Assembly: GCA_963205155.1 (NCBI GenBank)
Contig: CAUJJY010000211.1
Location: 1-9,307, forward strand
From: Candidatus Zixiibacteriota bacterium
GTDB taxonomy: Bacteria; Zixibacteria; MSB-5A5; CAIYYT01
Reading direction: 5' to 3'
Length of the DNA: 9,307 nucleotides
A program made the position numbers and the translations under genes. The notes below the pieces were generated by a model. That model was not told where the DNA came from, did not search any database, and was given only the letters and a program-made list of their open reading frames with translations. This document shows positions 1-5,992 of the stretch, in pieces. Positions within the stretch are counted from its first letter, which is position 1. The number at the start of each line of letters is the position of its first letter.

Positions 1-1
1 A

Positions 2-769
2 TACCTGGGCGCCATGACGATGCGCAAGGGACTTGCCATGTCACGAAACCTCATCGCAATTAAGCTGCTCCAGCAGGTTGGGGTCGACCGAGTCATTGAG
101 ACCGCGAAAAAAATGGGCATCACCAGTCCGCTGACACCAAACGCTGCCCTGGCGATCGGAACGTCGGAGACTTCATTATTGGAAATCGTGAGTGCCTACA
201 CCAGCTTTGCAAATCTGGGAATTCATGTAGAACCAAGATTCATCCTTAAGGTCGTCGACCGCTATGGTAACGTGCTGGAACAGAGCAATGCCGCGACCCG
301 CAAATCAGTAGCGGACCCGGCCGAAACTTATATCGCCGTGAGTTTGATGCAGTCGGTCATGGATGACCGCCAGGGCACGGCCGTCTCCGCGCGCTCGCGT
401 GGATTTCAGCGTCCCGCGGGAGGCAAGACCGGTACTTCTGACAATTTCTGTGATAACTGGTTCATCGGATACACACCGCAAATCACTGCCGGCGTATGGA
501 TCGGATACGACGACAAGACTTCCATCGGATACAATCAGGCAGGATCAACGAATGCTCTCCCGATATGGACAGATTTTATGATAGCGGCGCACGAAAACCT
601 GCCCGTTGAAAACTTCGTCGAACCGGCTGGAATCGTGCACGAAACTGTCTGTCTTGATTCAGGAAAAAAGGCAACTTCAGGCTGTCCGCATATCGCAGAC
701 GAAGTCTTCCTTCAAAATCAACGATTGGAAGATTGGTGTTCAATTCATAAGGGGCGAAAAGGGATCTAG
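2..769 (+). CDS. mrcA: Penicillin-binding protein 1A-type peptidoglycan synthase, C-terminal part (5' end outside window)
   Basis: This is the end of a class A penicillin-binding protein, a membrane-anchored periplasmic enzyme that polymerises and cross-links peptidoglycan. The reading frame is open from base 2, so the methionine at 14 is internal and not the real start. About 255 residues of the transpeptidase domain are visible. The SxN motif is Ser-Arg-Asn at 41-49 and the KTG motif is Lys-Thr-Gly-Thr at 425-436, followed by the usual region ending in Trp-Phe-Ile-Gly-Tyr. The catalytic SxxK serine and the glycosyltransferase domain would lie upstream of the window. The tail (from about 625) carries the Cys-containing segment typical of PBP1A C-termini, with CP near 682 and WC near 735. 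It ends at TAG 767-769 and converges on thyX with a 37-base gap. Family assignment is secure; 1A versus another class A subtype is less so. Confidence 0.93.
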   Translation, partial: YLGAMTMRKGLAMSRNLIAIKLLQQVGVDRVIETAKKMGITSPLTPNAALAIGTSETSLLEIVSAYTSFANLGIHVEPRFILKVVDRYGNVLEQSNAATRKSVADPAETYIAVSLMQSVMDDRQGTAVSARSRGFQRPAGGKTGTSDNFCDNWFIGYTPQITAGVWIGYDDKTSIGYNQAGSTNALPIWTDFMIAAHENLPVENFVEPAGIVHETVCLDSGKKATSGCPHIADEVFLQNQRLEDWCSIHKGRKGI

Positions 770-806
770 TCCAACAGCCAGAAGCGGCTATATGGCTTTA
801 ATTTGA

Positions 807-1649
807 CTAACGCTTGATCCGTGTCAGCTTCTCGAGAAACTCGCGCGCTTCACCTTTTGATAAACCGGCTTCAACAAGTGCGTCTTCACTCTGATCAAAG
901 TCTTTGAGGTTCTTGAATAAGAGCTTCAGTTCCACTGCAGAGAACTGCTGTGCATTGAGTTGATAGTCTTCAAATGCCTCCCAAGCAACGGGAACCACTT
1001 GCTTTACAAAGTGCGACATGGCTTTCGCATACTCGCGAATTTCAGCTTGGGCATGCTCATCTAAGCGCAGCTTCAGGAAGTGGAAAAGATTATGGAGATC
1101 AATCTTCCAATACCACTGGGTATAAAGTGATAGCGGCAGATTGATGCGCGCTAACTCCCTTGCTACACCTGCGTCGATAGCTTTGAGATACTCATCATAA
1201 AGATGGCGATTGCTGGTGTTAAGAAACGCCAGAAATGATTCACGCACCGCCGGATCAACTTCAGCCTCTTCCCTGCCTTGACGATTGGTAGTGGACTGTT
1301 GCTTGATGTCTTCCGGTCTGGGAACATAGAAATCGTCTTCCATCACAGAGTAGCGGCCGGAATATTCATTAACGTTGGCCGTACGGTGGCGGATCCACTG
1401 CCGGGCGATGAAGATGGGAAGCTTGACATGAAATTTAAATTCGACCATCTCAAACGGCGTCGTATGCTGATGGCGCATTAAGTAGCGAATGAGTCCTCGG
1501 TCCTCGCGGCGCTTCTTAGTCCCGTGTCCATAGGAAACACGCGCAGCCTCAACGATTGAATCATCCGAACCCATGAAGTCAACGAGTCGAACGAATCCCC
1601 GGTCGAGGACTTTAATTTCCTGATCGATCAGGCCCTTGTTGTCATCCAT
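807..1649 (-). CDS. thyX: Flavin-dependent thymidylate synthase ThyX
   Basis: ThyX methylates dUMP to dTMP using methylene-tetrahydrofolate, FAD and NADPH; it is a cytoplasmic tetramer unrelated to ThyA. The diagnostic RHRx7S motif is present as Arg-His-Arg at residues 87-89 with Ser at 97, preceded by RQW. Further family segments are the Leu-Pro-Leu-Ser-Leu-Tyr-Thr stretch and the later His-Ala-Gln-Ala-Glu-Ile. From ATG 1649 the protein is 280 residues, somewhat longer than compact ThyX proteins of about 220. The frame also allows TTG at 1688 (13 more residues), but that TTG falls in a good -35 box and the extra residues look unlike the family. I therefore prefer ATG 1649, after which the typical Lys-Val-Leu-Asp-Arg-Gly-Phe-Val start soon follows. 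No Shine-Dalgarno is visible for either start. The stop is TAG at 807-809. The gene follows the Nudix gene but probably has its own promoter. Confidence 0.96.
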   Translation of the reverse strand: MDDNKGLIDQEIKVLDRGFVRLVDFMGSDDSIVEAARVSYGHGTKKRREDRGLIRYLMRHQHTTPFEMVEFKFHVKLPIFIARQWIRHRTANVNEYSGRYSVMEDDFYVPRPEDIKQQSTTNRQGREEAEVDPAVRESFLAFLNTSNRHLYDEYLKAIDAGVARELARINLPLSLYTQWYWKIDLHNLFHFLKLRLDEHAQAEIREYAKAMSHFVKQVVPVAWEAFEDYQLNAQQFSAVELKLLFKNLKDFDQSEDALVEAGLSKGEAREFLEKLTRIKR

Positions 1650-1659
1650 AACGTGGGGA

Positions 1660-1688
1660 GATATAAGGGATTTTCGCAGTCGAGTCAA
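1660..1688 (-). promoter_or_regulatory. Putative sigma70-type promoter of thyX
   Basis: Read on the minus strand, TTGACT (1688-1683, five of six bases of the consensus) is followed by a 17-base spacer and TATATC (1665-1660, four of six). Ten bases separate the -10 box from ATG 1649, so the expected transcript start leaves only about 3-5 leader bases. There is no room for a Shine-Dalgarno sequence. The prediction is by eye; no transcript data are available. Confidence 0.5.
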
Positions 1689-1705
1689 TCATTTCGTTGG
1701 AATTC

Positions 1706-1737
1706 AAAAATCGCAGATTTTTCGCCGATAAGATCGG
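1706..1737 (-). terminator. Two small inverted repeats between the Nudix gene and thyX, possible weak terminator
   Basis: Just after the Nudix stop codon, the minus strand holds CCGAT-CTT-ATCGG (1737-1725) and then AAAAATC-TGC-GATTTTT (1722-1706). Both are perfect short inverted repeats. The second ends in five T residues, so it could act as a weak intrinsic terminator for the upstream genes. It is AT-rich and has a three-base loop, so it could equally be an operator near the thyX -35 box, or chance. Confidence 0.3.
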
Positions 1738-1738
1738 G

Positions 1739-2155
1739 TCAGATCTCGGGTCCGCGGGACATGGCTAGCGCCCGGGCAGTTAACATCCGCAGGTTTCCGT
1801 GCCAGAATTCGATTTTATCAAGATCGTCTTCCTTACTGACCCAGCTGTATGCGGTGTGTTCGTCACTAATAATCACATCGGTAGCGCTTGTGCGACAGAG
1901 AAAGTAGACTCCGTACATCAAGGCGCCGCGAAATTCCCAATTGTCGACCATTGTAATCGAAAGGATTTCGACATCAGTGATGCCCGTCTCTTCGAGAATC
2001 TCCCGGCGTAGACCGTCATCCCATTTCTCGCCTTCATTGAGCCGTCCGCCCGGCAACTGCCATTTGCCTTCTGGAGTTCGAAGGATCAGCGCCTGCCCGT
2101 CAGAATTGAGCAGCACGGCGGTTTGAACGATTTGTGAAACGAAATAATTGGGCAT
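1739..2155 (-). CDS. Nudix hydrolase family protein
   Basis: This 138-residue protein has a perfect 23-residue Nudix box at residues 37-59: Gly37, Glu43, then Arg51-Glu52 and Glu55-Glu56 followed by Thr-Gly-Ile. The acidic residues bind the divalent metals used to hydrolyse nucleoside diphosphates linked to another group. The length suits a single-domain MutT-like enzyme with nothing appended. The substrate cannot be read from sequence; oxidised or non-canonical dNTPs, nucleotide sugars or dinucleotides are all possible. ATG 2155 lies 12 bases after the stop codon of the membrane-protein gene, so the two are probably co-transcribed. No clear Shine-Dalgarno precedes it. The nearby thyX makes a nucleotide-pool role tempting, but this is inference only. 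Confidence 0.92.
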   Translation of the reverse strand: MPNYFVSQIVQTAVLLNSDGQALILRTPEGKWQLPGGRLNEGEKWDDGLRREILEETGITDVEILSITMVDNWEFRGALMYGVYFLCRTSATDVIISDEHTAYSWVSKEDDLDKIEFWHGNLRMLTARALAMSRGPEI

Positions 2156-2167
2156 CGGTTTACGTTG

Positions 2168-3271
2168 TCACATTGAATCTACTGTGTCGATCTGTTGTCC
2201 ACTATTGTCGTCCGGCTCGCGCACACAGCGGAATCCATGTCTTGGATTCCCCCACCATTTGTTCTGATGTGTCACTGCCCTGCCATTGTAACCAACGAAA
2301 TAGGCTTGCGCAGTGTCAAATTCATCGGCTGTCCACATATAAATTGGCCAGTAGTCGGTCGCCCATAGCGGCGATTCCTTATCTGGGATTTGCTCGCAGA
2401 CCGCAAACGACGACTTACCATCCCAGGTACATCCGGCGTGTTTTCCATGACGAACCAACGAGCGAACAACTTCTTCCGTGGTCGGCATCCGCCACACGTT
2501 TTGAGGTGAATCCATCAGAGTCGAACCATCGGCCGAAAGGTAACGACAAAGGCAGAAAGTATCCATTTCCGCCTGACTCGCGTGCCGATACGCATCTTTC
2601 GCCTCTAGATCAGTACCTACCGGCGGCAGACCGAACAACGCAATCTGATTCCAAGCAAGATTTGATCCGGTCCCTTCCGCGCCTTTTGCCCAGCCCGGAC
2701 CCTCCGGCGCCCAAATCAATCTGACCCCATTGCCCTCTATTAGTCGCTCGGTGCGGATTCCATCATCCTGTCGAGTCAGGAGAATTGGAGCATTGCCTAC
2801 GGTTGCGCCAACAGCGATGCCAATCGGAATGCCGGTGGCGATCAACCAGCGGAGATTCCGTCTGAACCAATTCTGCTGAATTTGCGGTGCCAGTTCGATG
2901 TTCTTGCGTACTTTCCAGTCAAACCAAAACATTCCTCCGATCAGCGCCAAACCGGCGCTAAGAAAGAATGTCAGCGCCAACCCGACCGGGTCTGTTTGAC
3001 CGCGTGAAATCTGCAACTGCATCCACCATATGCCAAACCACACGCCAACCACGATCAGAATCGATCCACCGATTCTCGGCCAGATTAAGCAGATGATGGT
3101 CAAAGAGAAGCAGATAGCAGCAGGTAACACATAGCGAATTGCAATGTGGAACGGCAATCCCCAAGCTTCGTAGTAAAGCTCTCCGAAACTCCACATCATC
3201 CAAAACGATGTGATGATGGTCAAAAGGATTACGGCTATCCAGCCGGGGAGTTGTTTACGATCGAATTTCAC
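2168..3271 (-). CDS. Five-helix membrane protein with extracytoplasmic formylglycine-generating-enzyme/Lcl-like domain
   Basis: This 367-residue protein has two parts. Five hydrophobic helices lie at about residues 11-28, 43-64, 68-86, 97-118 and 142-160. Basic loops (WPRIGG, and the Arg/Lys-rich stretch 119-141) put the N-terminus inside and the C-terminal half outside. The C-terminal part (about 175-353) carries hallmarks of the C-type-lectin-like fold of FGE-sulfatase or Lcl/DUF1566 proteins: Trp-Arg-Met-Pro-Thr at 260-264, Tyr-Met-Trp-Thr-Ala-Asp-Glu at 311-317, and Gly-Phe-Arg-Cys-Val-Arg at 346-351. Five cysteines (about 240, 242, 281, 292, 349) could form disulfides outside the cell. 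A sulfatase-activating role is not supported, because I cannot see the paired active-site cysteines of true FGE. The start is GTG at 3271 with no Shine-Dalgarno; a promoter-like pair sits directly upstream. Function unknown; ligand binding at the surface is a guess. Confidence 0.8.
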   Translation of the reverse strand: MKFDRKQLPGWIAVILLTIITSFWMMWSFGELYYEAWGLPFHIAIRYVLPAAICFSLTIICLIWPRIGGSILIVVGVWFGIWWMQLQISRGQTDPVGLALTFFLSAGLALIGGMFWFDWKVRKNIELAPQIQQNWFRRNLRWLIATGIPIGIAVGATVGNAPILLTRQDDGIRTERLIEGNGVRLIWAPEGPGWAKGAEGTGSNLAWNQIALFGLPPVGTDLEAKDAYRHASQAEMDTFCLCRYLSADGSTLMDSPQNVWRMPTTEEVVRSLVRHGKHAGCTWDGKSSFAVCEQIPDKESPLWATDYWPIYMWTADEFDTAQAYFVGYNGRAVTHQNKWWGNPRHGFRCVREPDDNSGQQIDTVDSM

Positions 3272-3277
3272 AATGCA

Positions 3278-3306
3278 AGGATAAATGATCGACTGACTTA
3301 TTGCAA
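3278..3306 (-). promoter_or_regulatory. Putative promoter of the membrane-protein gene, leaderless arrangement
   Basis: On the minus strand, TTGCAA (3306-3301, four of six consensus bases), a 17-base spacer and TATCCT (3283-3278, four of six) precede GTG 3271 by six bases. The canonical transcript start would fall on the G of the start codon. A 13-base inverted repeat, TTATT-GCA-AATAA (3298-3310), overlaps the -35 box. The box matches are modest and the call is by eye. Confidence 0.4.
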
Positions 3307-3320
3307 ATAATGAGGAAAAT

Positions 3321-3758
3321 CTAACTTCTCTTGATCGAGAACTTCTTTATCCGCTTTTCATGCCGGCCGGCCTCGAATGTCGTCTCCAGCCAGACTTTGA
3401 CAATCTTTTCTGCCAAATTGCTGTCGACCCATTTCGAGCCAAGTGTCAAGATATTGGAGTCGTTGTGTTGCCGGGAAAGCACTGCCATTTCTTCGGTCAT
3501 AGCGTAAGCACCACGAATTTCCGGCAGCTTGTTGACAACCATGTTCATACCATTGCCGGTCCAACAAACCGTGATCCCGCGGTCGACTTCGCGATTAGCA
3601 ACCGCATGAGCCACGCGCATTCCGTAGTCGGGGTAGTCAGTCGATTCCTCGGAATCCGTACCAAAATCGGTGACTGTGTGACCAAGCGATTGTAGATATC
3701 GCTTGAGATGTTCCTTCAGTTGGAAGCCCTTATGATCTGCGCCGATAGCAAGTTTCAT
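3321..3758 (-). CDS. rpiB: Ribose-5-phosphate isomerase B
   Basis: RpiB interconverts ribose 5-phosphate and ribulose 5-phosphate in the cytoplasmic pentose phosphate pathway; some relatives act on allose or galactose phosphates. The 145-residue length is normal. The N-terminus Met-Lys-Leu-Ala-Ile-Gly-Ala-Asp-His-Lys-Gly has Asp8 and His9. Cys65 is the expected catalytic base and Thr67 lies near the anion hole. His98-Asn99 and the Gly-Arg-His segment (131-133) complete the phosphate and substrate site. Residue 66, between Cys and Thr, is Trp where Gly or Ser is usual. I chose ATG 3758; the frame stays open upstream to 3848, but that would add 30 atypical residues and begin inside the ilvE terminator. 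There is no Shine-Dalgarno. A promoter-like pair lies immediately upstream, so the gene is probably transcribed separately from ilvE. Confidence 0.95.
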   Translation of the reverse strand: MKLAIGADHKGFQLKEHLKRYLQSLGHTVTDFGTDSEESTDYPDYGMRVAHAVANREVDRGITVCWTGNGMNMVVNKLPEIRGAYAMTEEMAVLSRQHNDSNILTLGSKWVDSNLAEKIVKVWLETTFEAGRHEKRIKKFSIKRS

Positions 3759-3765
3759 GGTGATG

Positions 3766-3794
3766 ATAATACGCCGTATTTGCCACTCGCGCAA
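3766..3794 (-). promoter_or_regulatory. Putative rpiB promoter with overlapping palindrome
   Basis: On the minus strand, TTGCGC (3794-3789, three of six), a 17-base spacer and TATTAT (3771-3766, five of six) lie seven bases before ATG 3758. The expected start is thus at or next to the initiation codon. A perfect 13-base palindrome, AATACG-G-CGTATT (3780-3768), overlaps the -10 box and could be a repressor operator. It lies downstream of the ilvE terminator, as an independent promoter should. Confidence 0.45.
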
Positions 3795-3824
3795 GTGCAA
3801 CATTTCCGTGTAATGATTCTTCAG

Positions 3825-3856
3825 AAAAAAAAGAAGGCGGCCGAACAACGACCGCC
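3825..3856 (-). terminator. Intrinsic terminator of the thiolase-ilvE operon
   Basis: On the minus strand, starting 26 bases after the ilvE stop codon, GGCGGTCG (3856-3849) pairs with CGGCCGCC (3843-3836). This gives an eight-pair stem with one G-T wobble and a five-base loop. The 3' side runs into TTCTTTTTTTT (3835-3825). This is a textbook rho-independent terminator. A second inverted repeat, CCAAAAC-TG-GTTTTGG (3871-3856), abuts it upstream. Confidence 0.88.
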
Positions 3857-3882
3857 CAAAACCAGTTTTGGTCGGAATCTGA

Positions 3883-4824
3883 TTACGCGCCGACTGTCTC
3901 GTGCGAATATACTCGTGTCAACCAGCCTCGCTTATCGTTGCCGTTCTCGATGATGTCAGCAAAAGCAGTTTGCAGTTTCTTGGCAATTGGACCTGCTTTG
4001 CCGGATCCGACGGTGATTTTGTCAACCGAACGAATTGGGGTAATCTCCGCGGCGGATCCGCTGAAAAACACTTCGTCGGCAACATAGAGCAACTCACGCG
4101 GAAGATTACGCTCGAGCACCTTGATACCCATTTCTTTGGCAAGTTGGATGACGGTGTGTCTCGTAATACCTGGAAGAATGGAAGCGTTGTATGGTGGTGT
4201 AATCAGGTTGCCTTCATGATACACAAAGATGTTTTCACCCGAACCCTCGGAGACCAGACCATGCACGTCAAGAGCTATCCCTTCAACATATCCGTGTTCC
4301 AAAGCTTCCATTTTGATGAGCTGGCTATTCATATAGTTGGCGCCGCTCTTGGCAAAGGCCGGAAACGTATCCGGAGCCATCCTGCGCCAGGAAGAGACAC
4401 AGACATCAACACCATTTTCCATGGCGCCGCCACCGAGATAGCTGCCCCAATCCCAGACCGCAATTGCGACATCAATCGGGCATCCGGCCGGGTCAACGCC
4501 AAGCTGCTTGTAACCGCGATAAGCAACGGGACGAATATAGCAGGACTCTTTTTTGTTCAGGCGAATCAATTCGATTTGCGCCTCATTCAGTTGCGCTTCC
4601 GTAAAAGGGATCTTCATTCGATAGATCTTCGCAGAATTGAAAAGGCGTTTAGTATGATCTTCCAACCGGAAGATGGCTGAGCCTCTCTTTGTCTTATAGC
4701 AGCGGAGGCCTTCAAAAACGCTGCTGCCGTAATGAACGACATGGGAGAGGACGTGAATCTTGGCATCCTTCCAGTCGACGAACTCCCCGTTCATCCAAAT
4801 CTTGCCGCCTTCATCAAATGCCAT
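3883..4824 (-). CDS. ilvE: Branched-chain amino acid aminotransferase
   Basis: IlvE is a cytoplasmic PLP enzyme (fold type IV) exchanging amino groups between leucine, isoleucine or valine and 2-oxoglutarate. The 313-residue length matches the family. The Schiff-base lysine is Lys159 in Ala-Lys-Ser-Gly-Ala-Asn-Tyr. Glu193 in Val-Ser-Glu-Gly-Ser-Gly-Glu-Asn and the later segments Leu-Pro-Gly-Ile-Thr-Arg and Ala-Ala-Glu-Ile-Thr-Pro are family hallmarks. The N-terminal Tyr-Gly-Ser-Ser-Val-Phe-Glu-Gly segment is also typical. The start is ATG 4824, supported by a strong Shine-Dalgarno just upstream. It lies 19 bases after the stop of acyl-CoA dehydrogenase B and is the last gene before a strong terminator. 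The context suggests branched-chain amino acid breakdown at least as much as biosynthesis; no ilv or leu biosynthetic gene is nearby. Branched-chain preference over a D-amino-acid transaminase rests on the overall resemblance to E. coli IlvE. Confidence 0.95.
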   Translation of the reverse strand: MAFDEGGKIWMNGEFVDWKDAKIHVLSHVVHYGSSVFEGLRCYKTKRGSAIFRLEDHTKRLFNSAKIYRMKIPFTEAQLNEAQIELIRLNKKESCYIRPVAYRGYKQLGVDPAGCPIDVAIAVWDWGSYLGGGAMENGVDVCVSSWRRMAPDTFPAFAKSGANYMNSQLIKMEALEHGYVEGIALDVHGLVSEGSGENIFVYHEGNLITPPYNASILPGITRHTVIQLAKEMGIKVLERNLPRELLYVADEVFFSGSAAEITPIRSVDKITVGSGKAGPIAKKLQTAFADIIENGNDKRGWLTRVYSHETVGA

Positions 4825-4827
4825 GCG

Positions 4828-4836
4828 TCCTCCTCC
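4828..4836 (-). promoter_or_regulatory. Strong Shine-Dalgarno sequence of ilvE
   Basis: GGAGGAGGA lies three bases before ATG 4824 on the minus strand, within the 19-base gap after the preceding stop codon. It fixes the ilvE start and shows that this organism does use anti-Shine-Dalgarno pairing. This contrasts with rpiB, the membrane-protein gene and thyX. Confidence 0.85.
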
Positions 4837-4843
4837 AAACCTA

Positions 4844-5992
4844 TTAATTCAATACCATCAATTTTAGAATAGCGCGGGAGATAACGATTCTCTGAATCTC
4901 CGAAGTTCCCTCGCCAATTTCAGTCAATTTCATATCGCGCCACATGCGTTCCACCGGATACTTTGAAGACGTGGCATCCGCACCTATAATACTGATAGCC
5001 TCAAAGGTGCAGAAGTTGCAGACCTCCGAAGCATATAGTTTTGCCATCGCCGACTGCTGGGAATAGTTTTGGCCCTTGTCCTTCATCAAGCTGGCGCCAT
5101 ATATCAATCCGCGAGCAGCCTCGATCCGGCACGCCATGTCGGCGAGTTTGAACTGCACCCACTGCTGGTCCGCCATGGGCTCATCATATTGCGAGTTAGT
5201 AGCCGCATATCTTGCAGCCGACTCGAACGCTCCGACAGCTAATCCCAACGCCATGGCGGCAATTGATATTCGTCCGCCATCAAGCGTCTTCATGAACTGC
5301 TTGAAACCTTCCCCCTCGCCGCCAATCAGATTTGCCTTCGGCACCTTGACATCATCAAAATGCAGAAATGCCGTATCGGAGCCGCGGCAACCCATCTTAT
5401 TTTCCTTCTTGCCGACAGAAAAGCCTTCTAGGCCCTTCTCCAGCACAAATGAAGATATGCCCTTCACGCCGCCGCTACGGTCGGTACGGGCAGTGACAAT
5501 TGCGTATTTACAGAGGTTTGCCGAAGTGATCCAGCATTTGGTACCGTTGAGAATATAATGATCGCCGTGGGGATCGGCAACTGATTTGGTTGCTCCGGCG
5601 TCCGAACCTGCCTGGGGCTCAGTTAGGCCAAATGCGATCAGATAGGGTTCGCTGTCACCAAAATGCAAATAACGCTTCTGCTGCTCTTTCGTCCCGAAAC
5701 TATATATCGGGCCTGCTCCGAGAGAATTGTGAGCCGCGACGGTTAACCCTGTGGAACCGCATACCCTGCAGAGTTCCTCAACGATGATCGAGTATTGTAT
5801 CGTATTGGCGCCCATCCCGCCGAATTCTTGTGGTATCTGAACCGCCCACCATCCTTGTTCATGGATCTTCTTGATTGCAGTACTGGGAAAAACTTGGTTC
5901 TCGTCAGCCGCAATCGATAGCGGGGCGATCTCTTTTTCACAGAAGTCGCGGACCTGCATGCGAAAGTCAATGTAGTCACTATCTGCGAACAT
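4844..5992 (-). CDS. Acyl-CoA dehydrogenase B (divergent FAD-bridging motifs)
   Basis: Acyl-CoA dehydrogenases oxidise acyl-CoA to 2,3-enoyl-CoA with FAD and pass electrons to an electron-transfer flavoprotein. The 382-residue protein shows the family signature Leu-Thr-Glu-Pro-Gln-Ala-Gly-Ser-Asp, the flavin-side Lys-Cys-Trp-Ile-Thr-Ser, and the catalytic glutamate at about 361 in Gly-Glu-Gly-Thr-Ser-Glu-Ile-Gln. Two segments that normally contact the FAD of the neighbouring subunit have changed. The RxxF segment is Asn266-Ser-Gln-Tyr269, and the QxxGG segment is Ser334-Ile-Ile-Gly-Ala338. ATG 5992 shares one base with the stop of dehydrogenase A (TAATG), implying translational coupling, and an AGGG-like Shine-Dalgarno precedes it. 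Acyl chain specificity cannot be assigned; short or branched chains fit the operon. The enzyme may work with A as a hetero-oligomer (inference). Confidence 0.93.
   Translation of the reverse strand: MFADSDYIDFRMQVRDFCEKEIAPLSIAADENQVFPSTAIKKIHEQGWWAVQIPQEFGGMGANTIQYSIIVEELCRVCGSTGLTVAAHNSLGAGPIYSFGTKEQQKRYLHFGDSEPYLIAFGLTEPQAGSDAGATKSVADPHGDHYILNGTKCWITSANLCKYAIVTARTDRSGGVKGISSFVLEKGLEGFSVGKKENKMGCRGSDTAFLHFDDVKVPKANLIGGEGEGFKQFMKTLDGGRISIAAMALGLAVGAFESAARYAATNSQYDEPMADQQWVQFKLADMACRIEAARGLIYGASLMKDKGQNYSQQSAMAKLYASEVCNFCTFEAISIIGADATSSKYPVERMWRDMKLTEIGEGTSEIQRIVISRAILKLMVLN

Noticed and set aside
770..806. Bidirectional terminator between the PBP1A gene and thyX
   Set aside because: Only a four-pair stem (AGCC/GGCT) followed by an interrupted T-rich stretch is visible, too weak to call.
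2134..2724. Plus-strand open frame (196 codons) opposite the membrane-protein gene
   Set aside because: Its composition (rich in Pro, Ser, Arg) is typical of antisense translation, and the minus-strand protein has clear helices and domain hallmarks.
3196..3222. Repeated GATGATG-like bases near the start of the membrane-protein gene
   Set aside because: They lie within coding sequence for the first helix region and are short; there is no sign of a repeat array.
3759..3848. N-terminal extension of rpiB by 30 residues
   Set aside because: It would begin inside the ilvE terminator hairpin and add a sequence unlike RpiB; the family N-terminus begins exactly at ATG 3758.
3901..4680. Long plus-strand open frame (259 codons) opposite ilvE
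   Set aside because: It is an antisense shadow of a clearly identified gene; the translation resembles no family and has no ribosome binding site.
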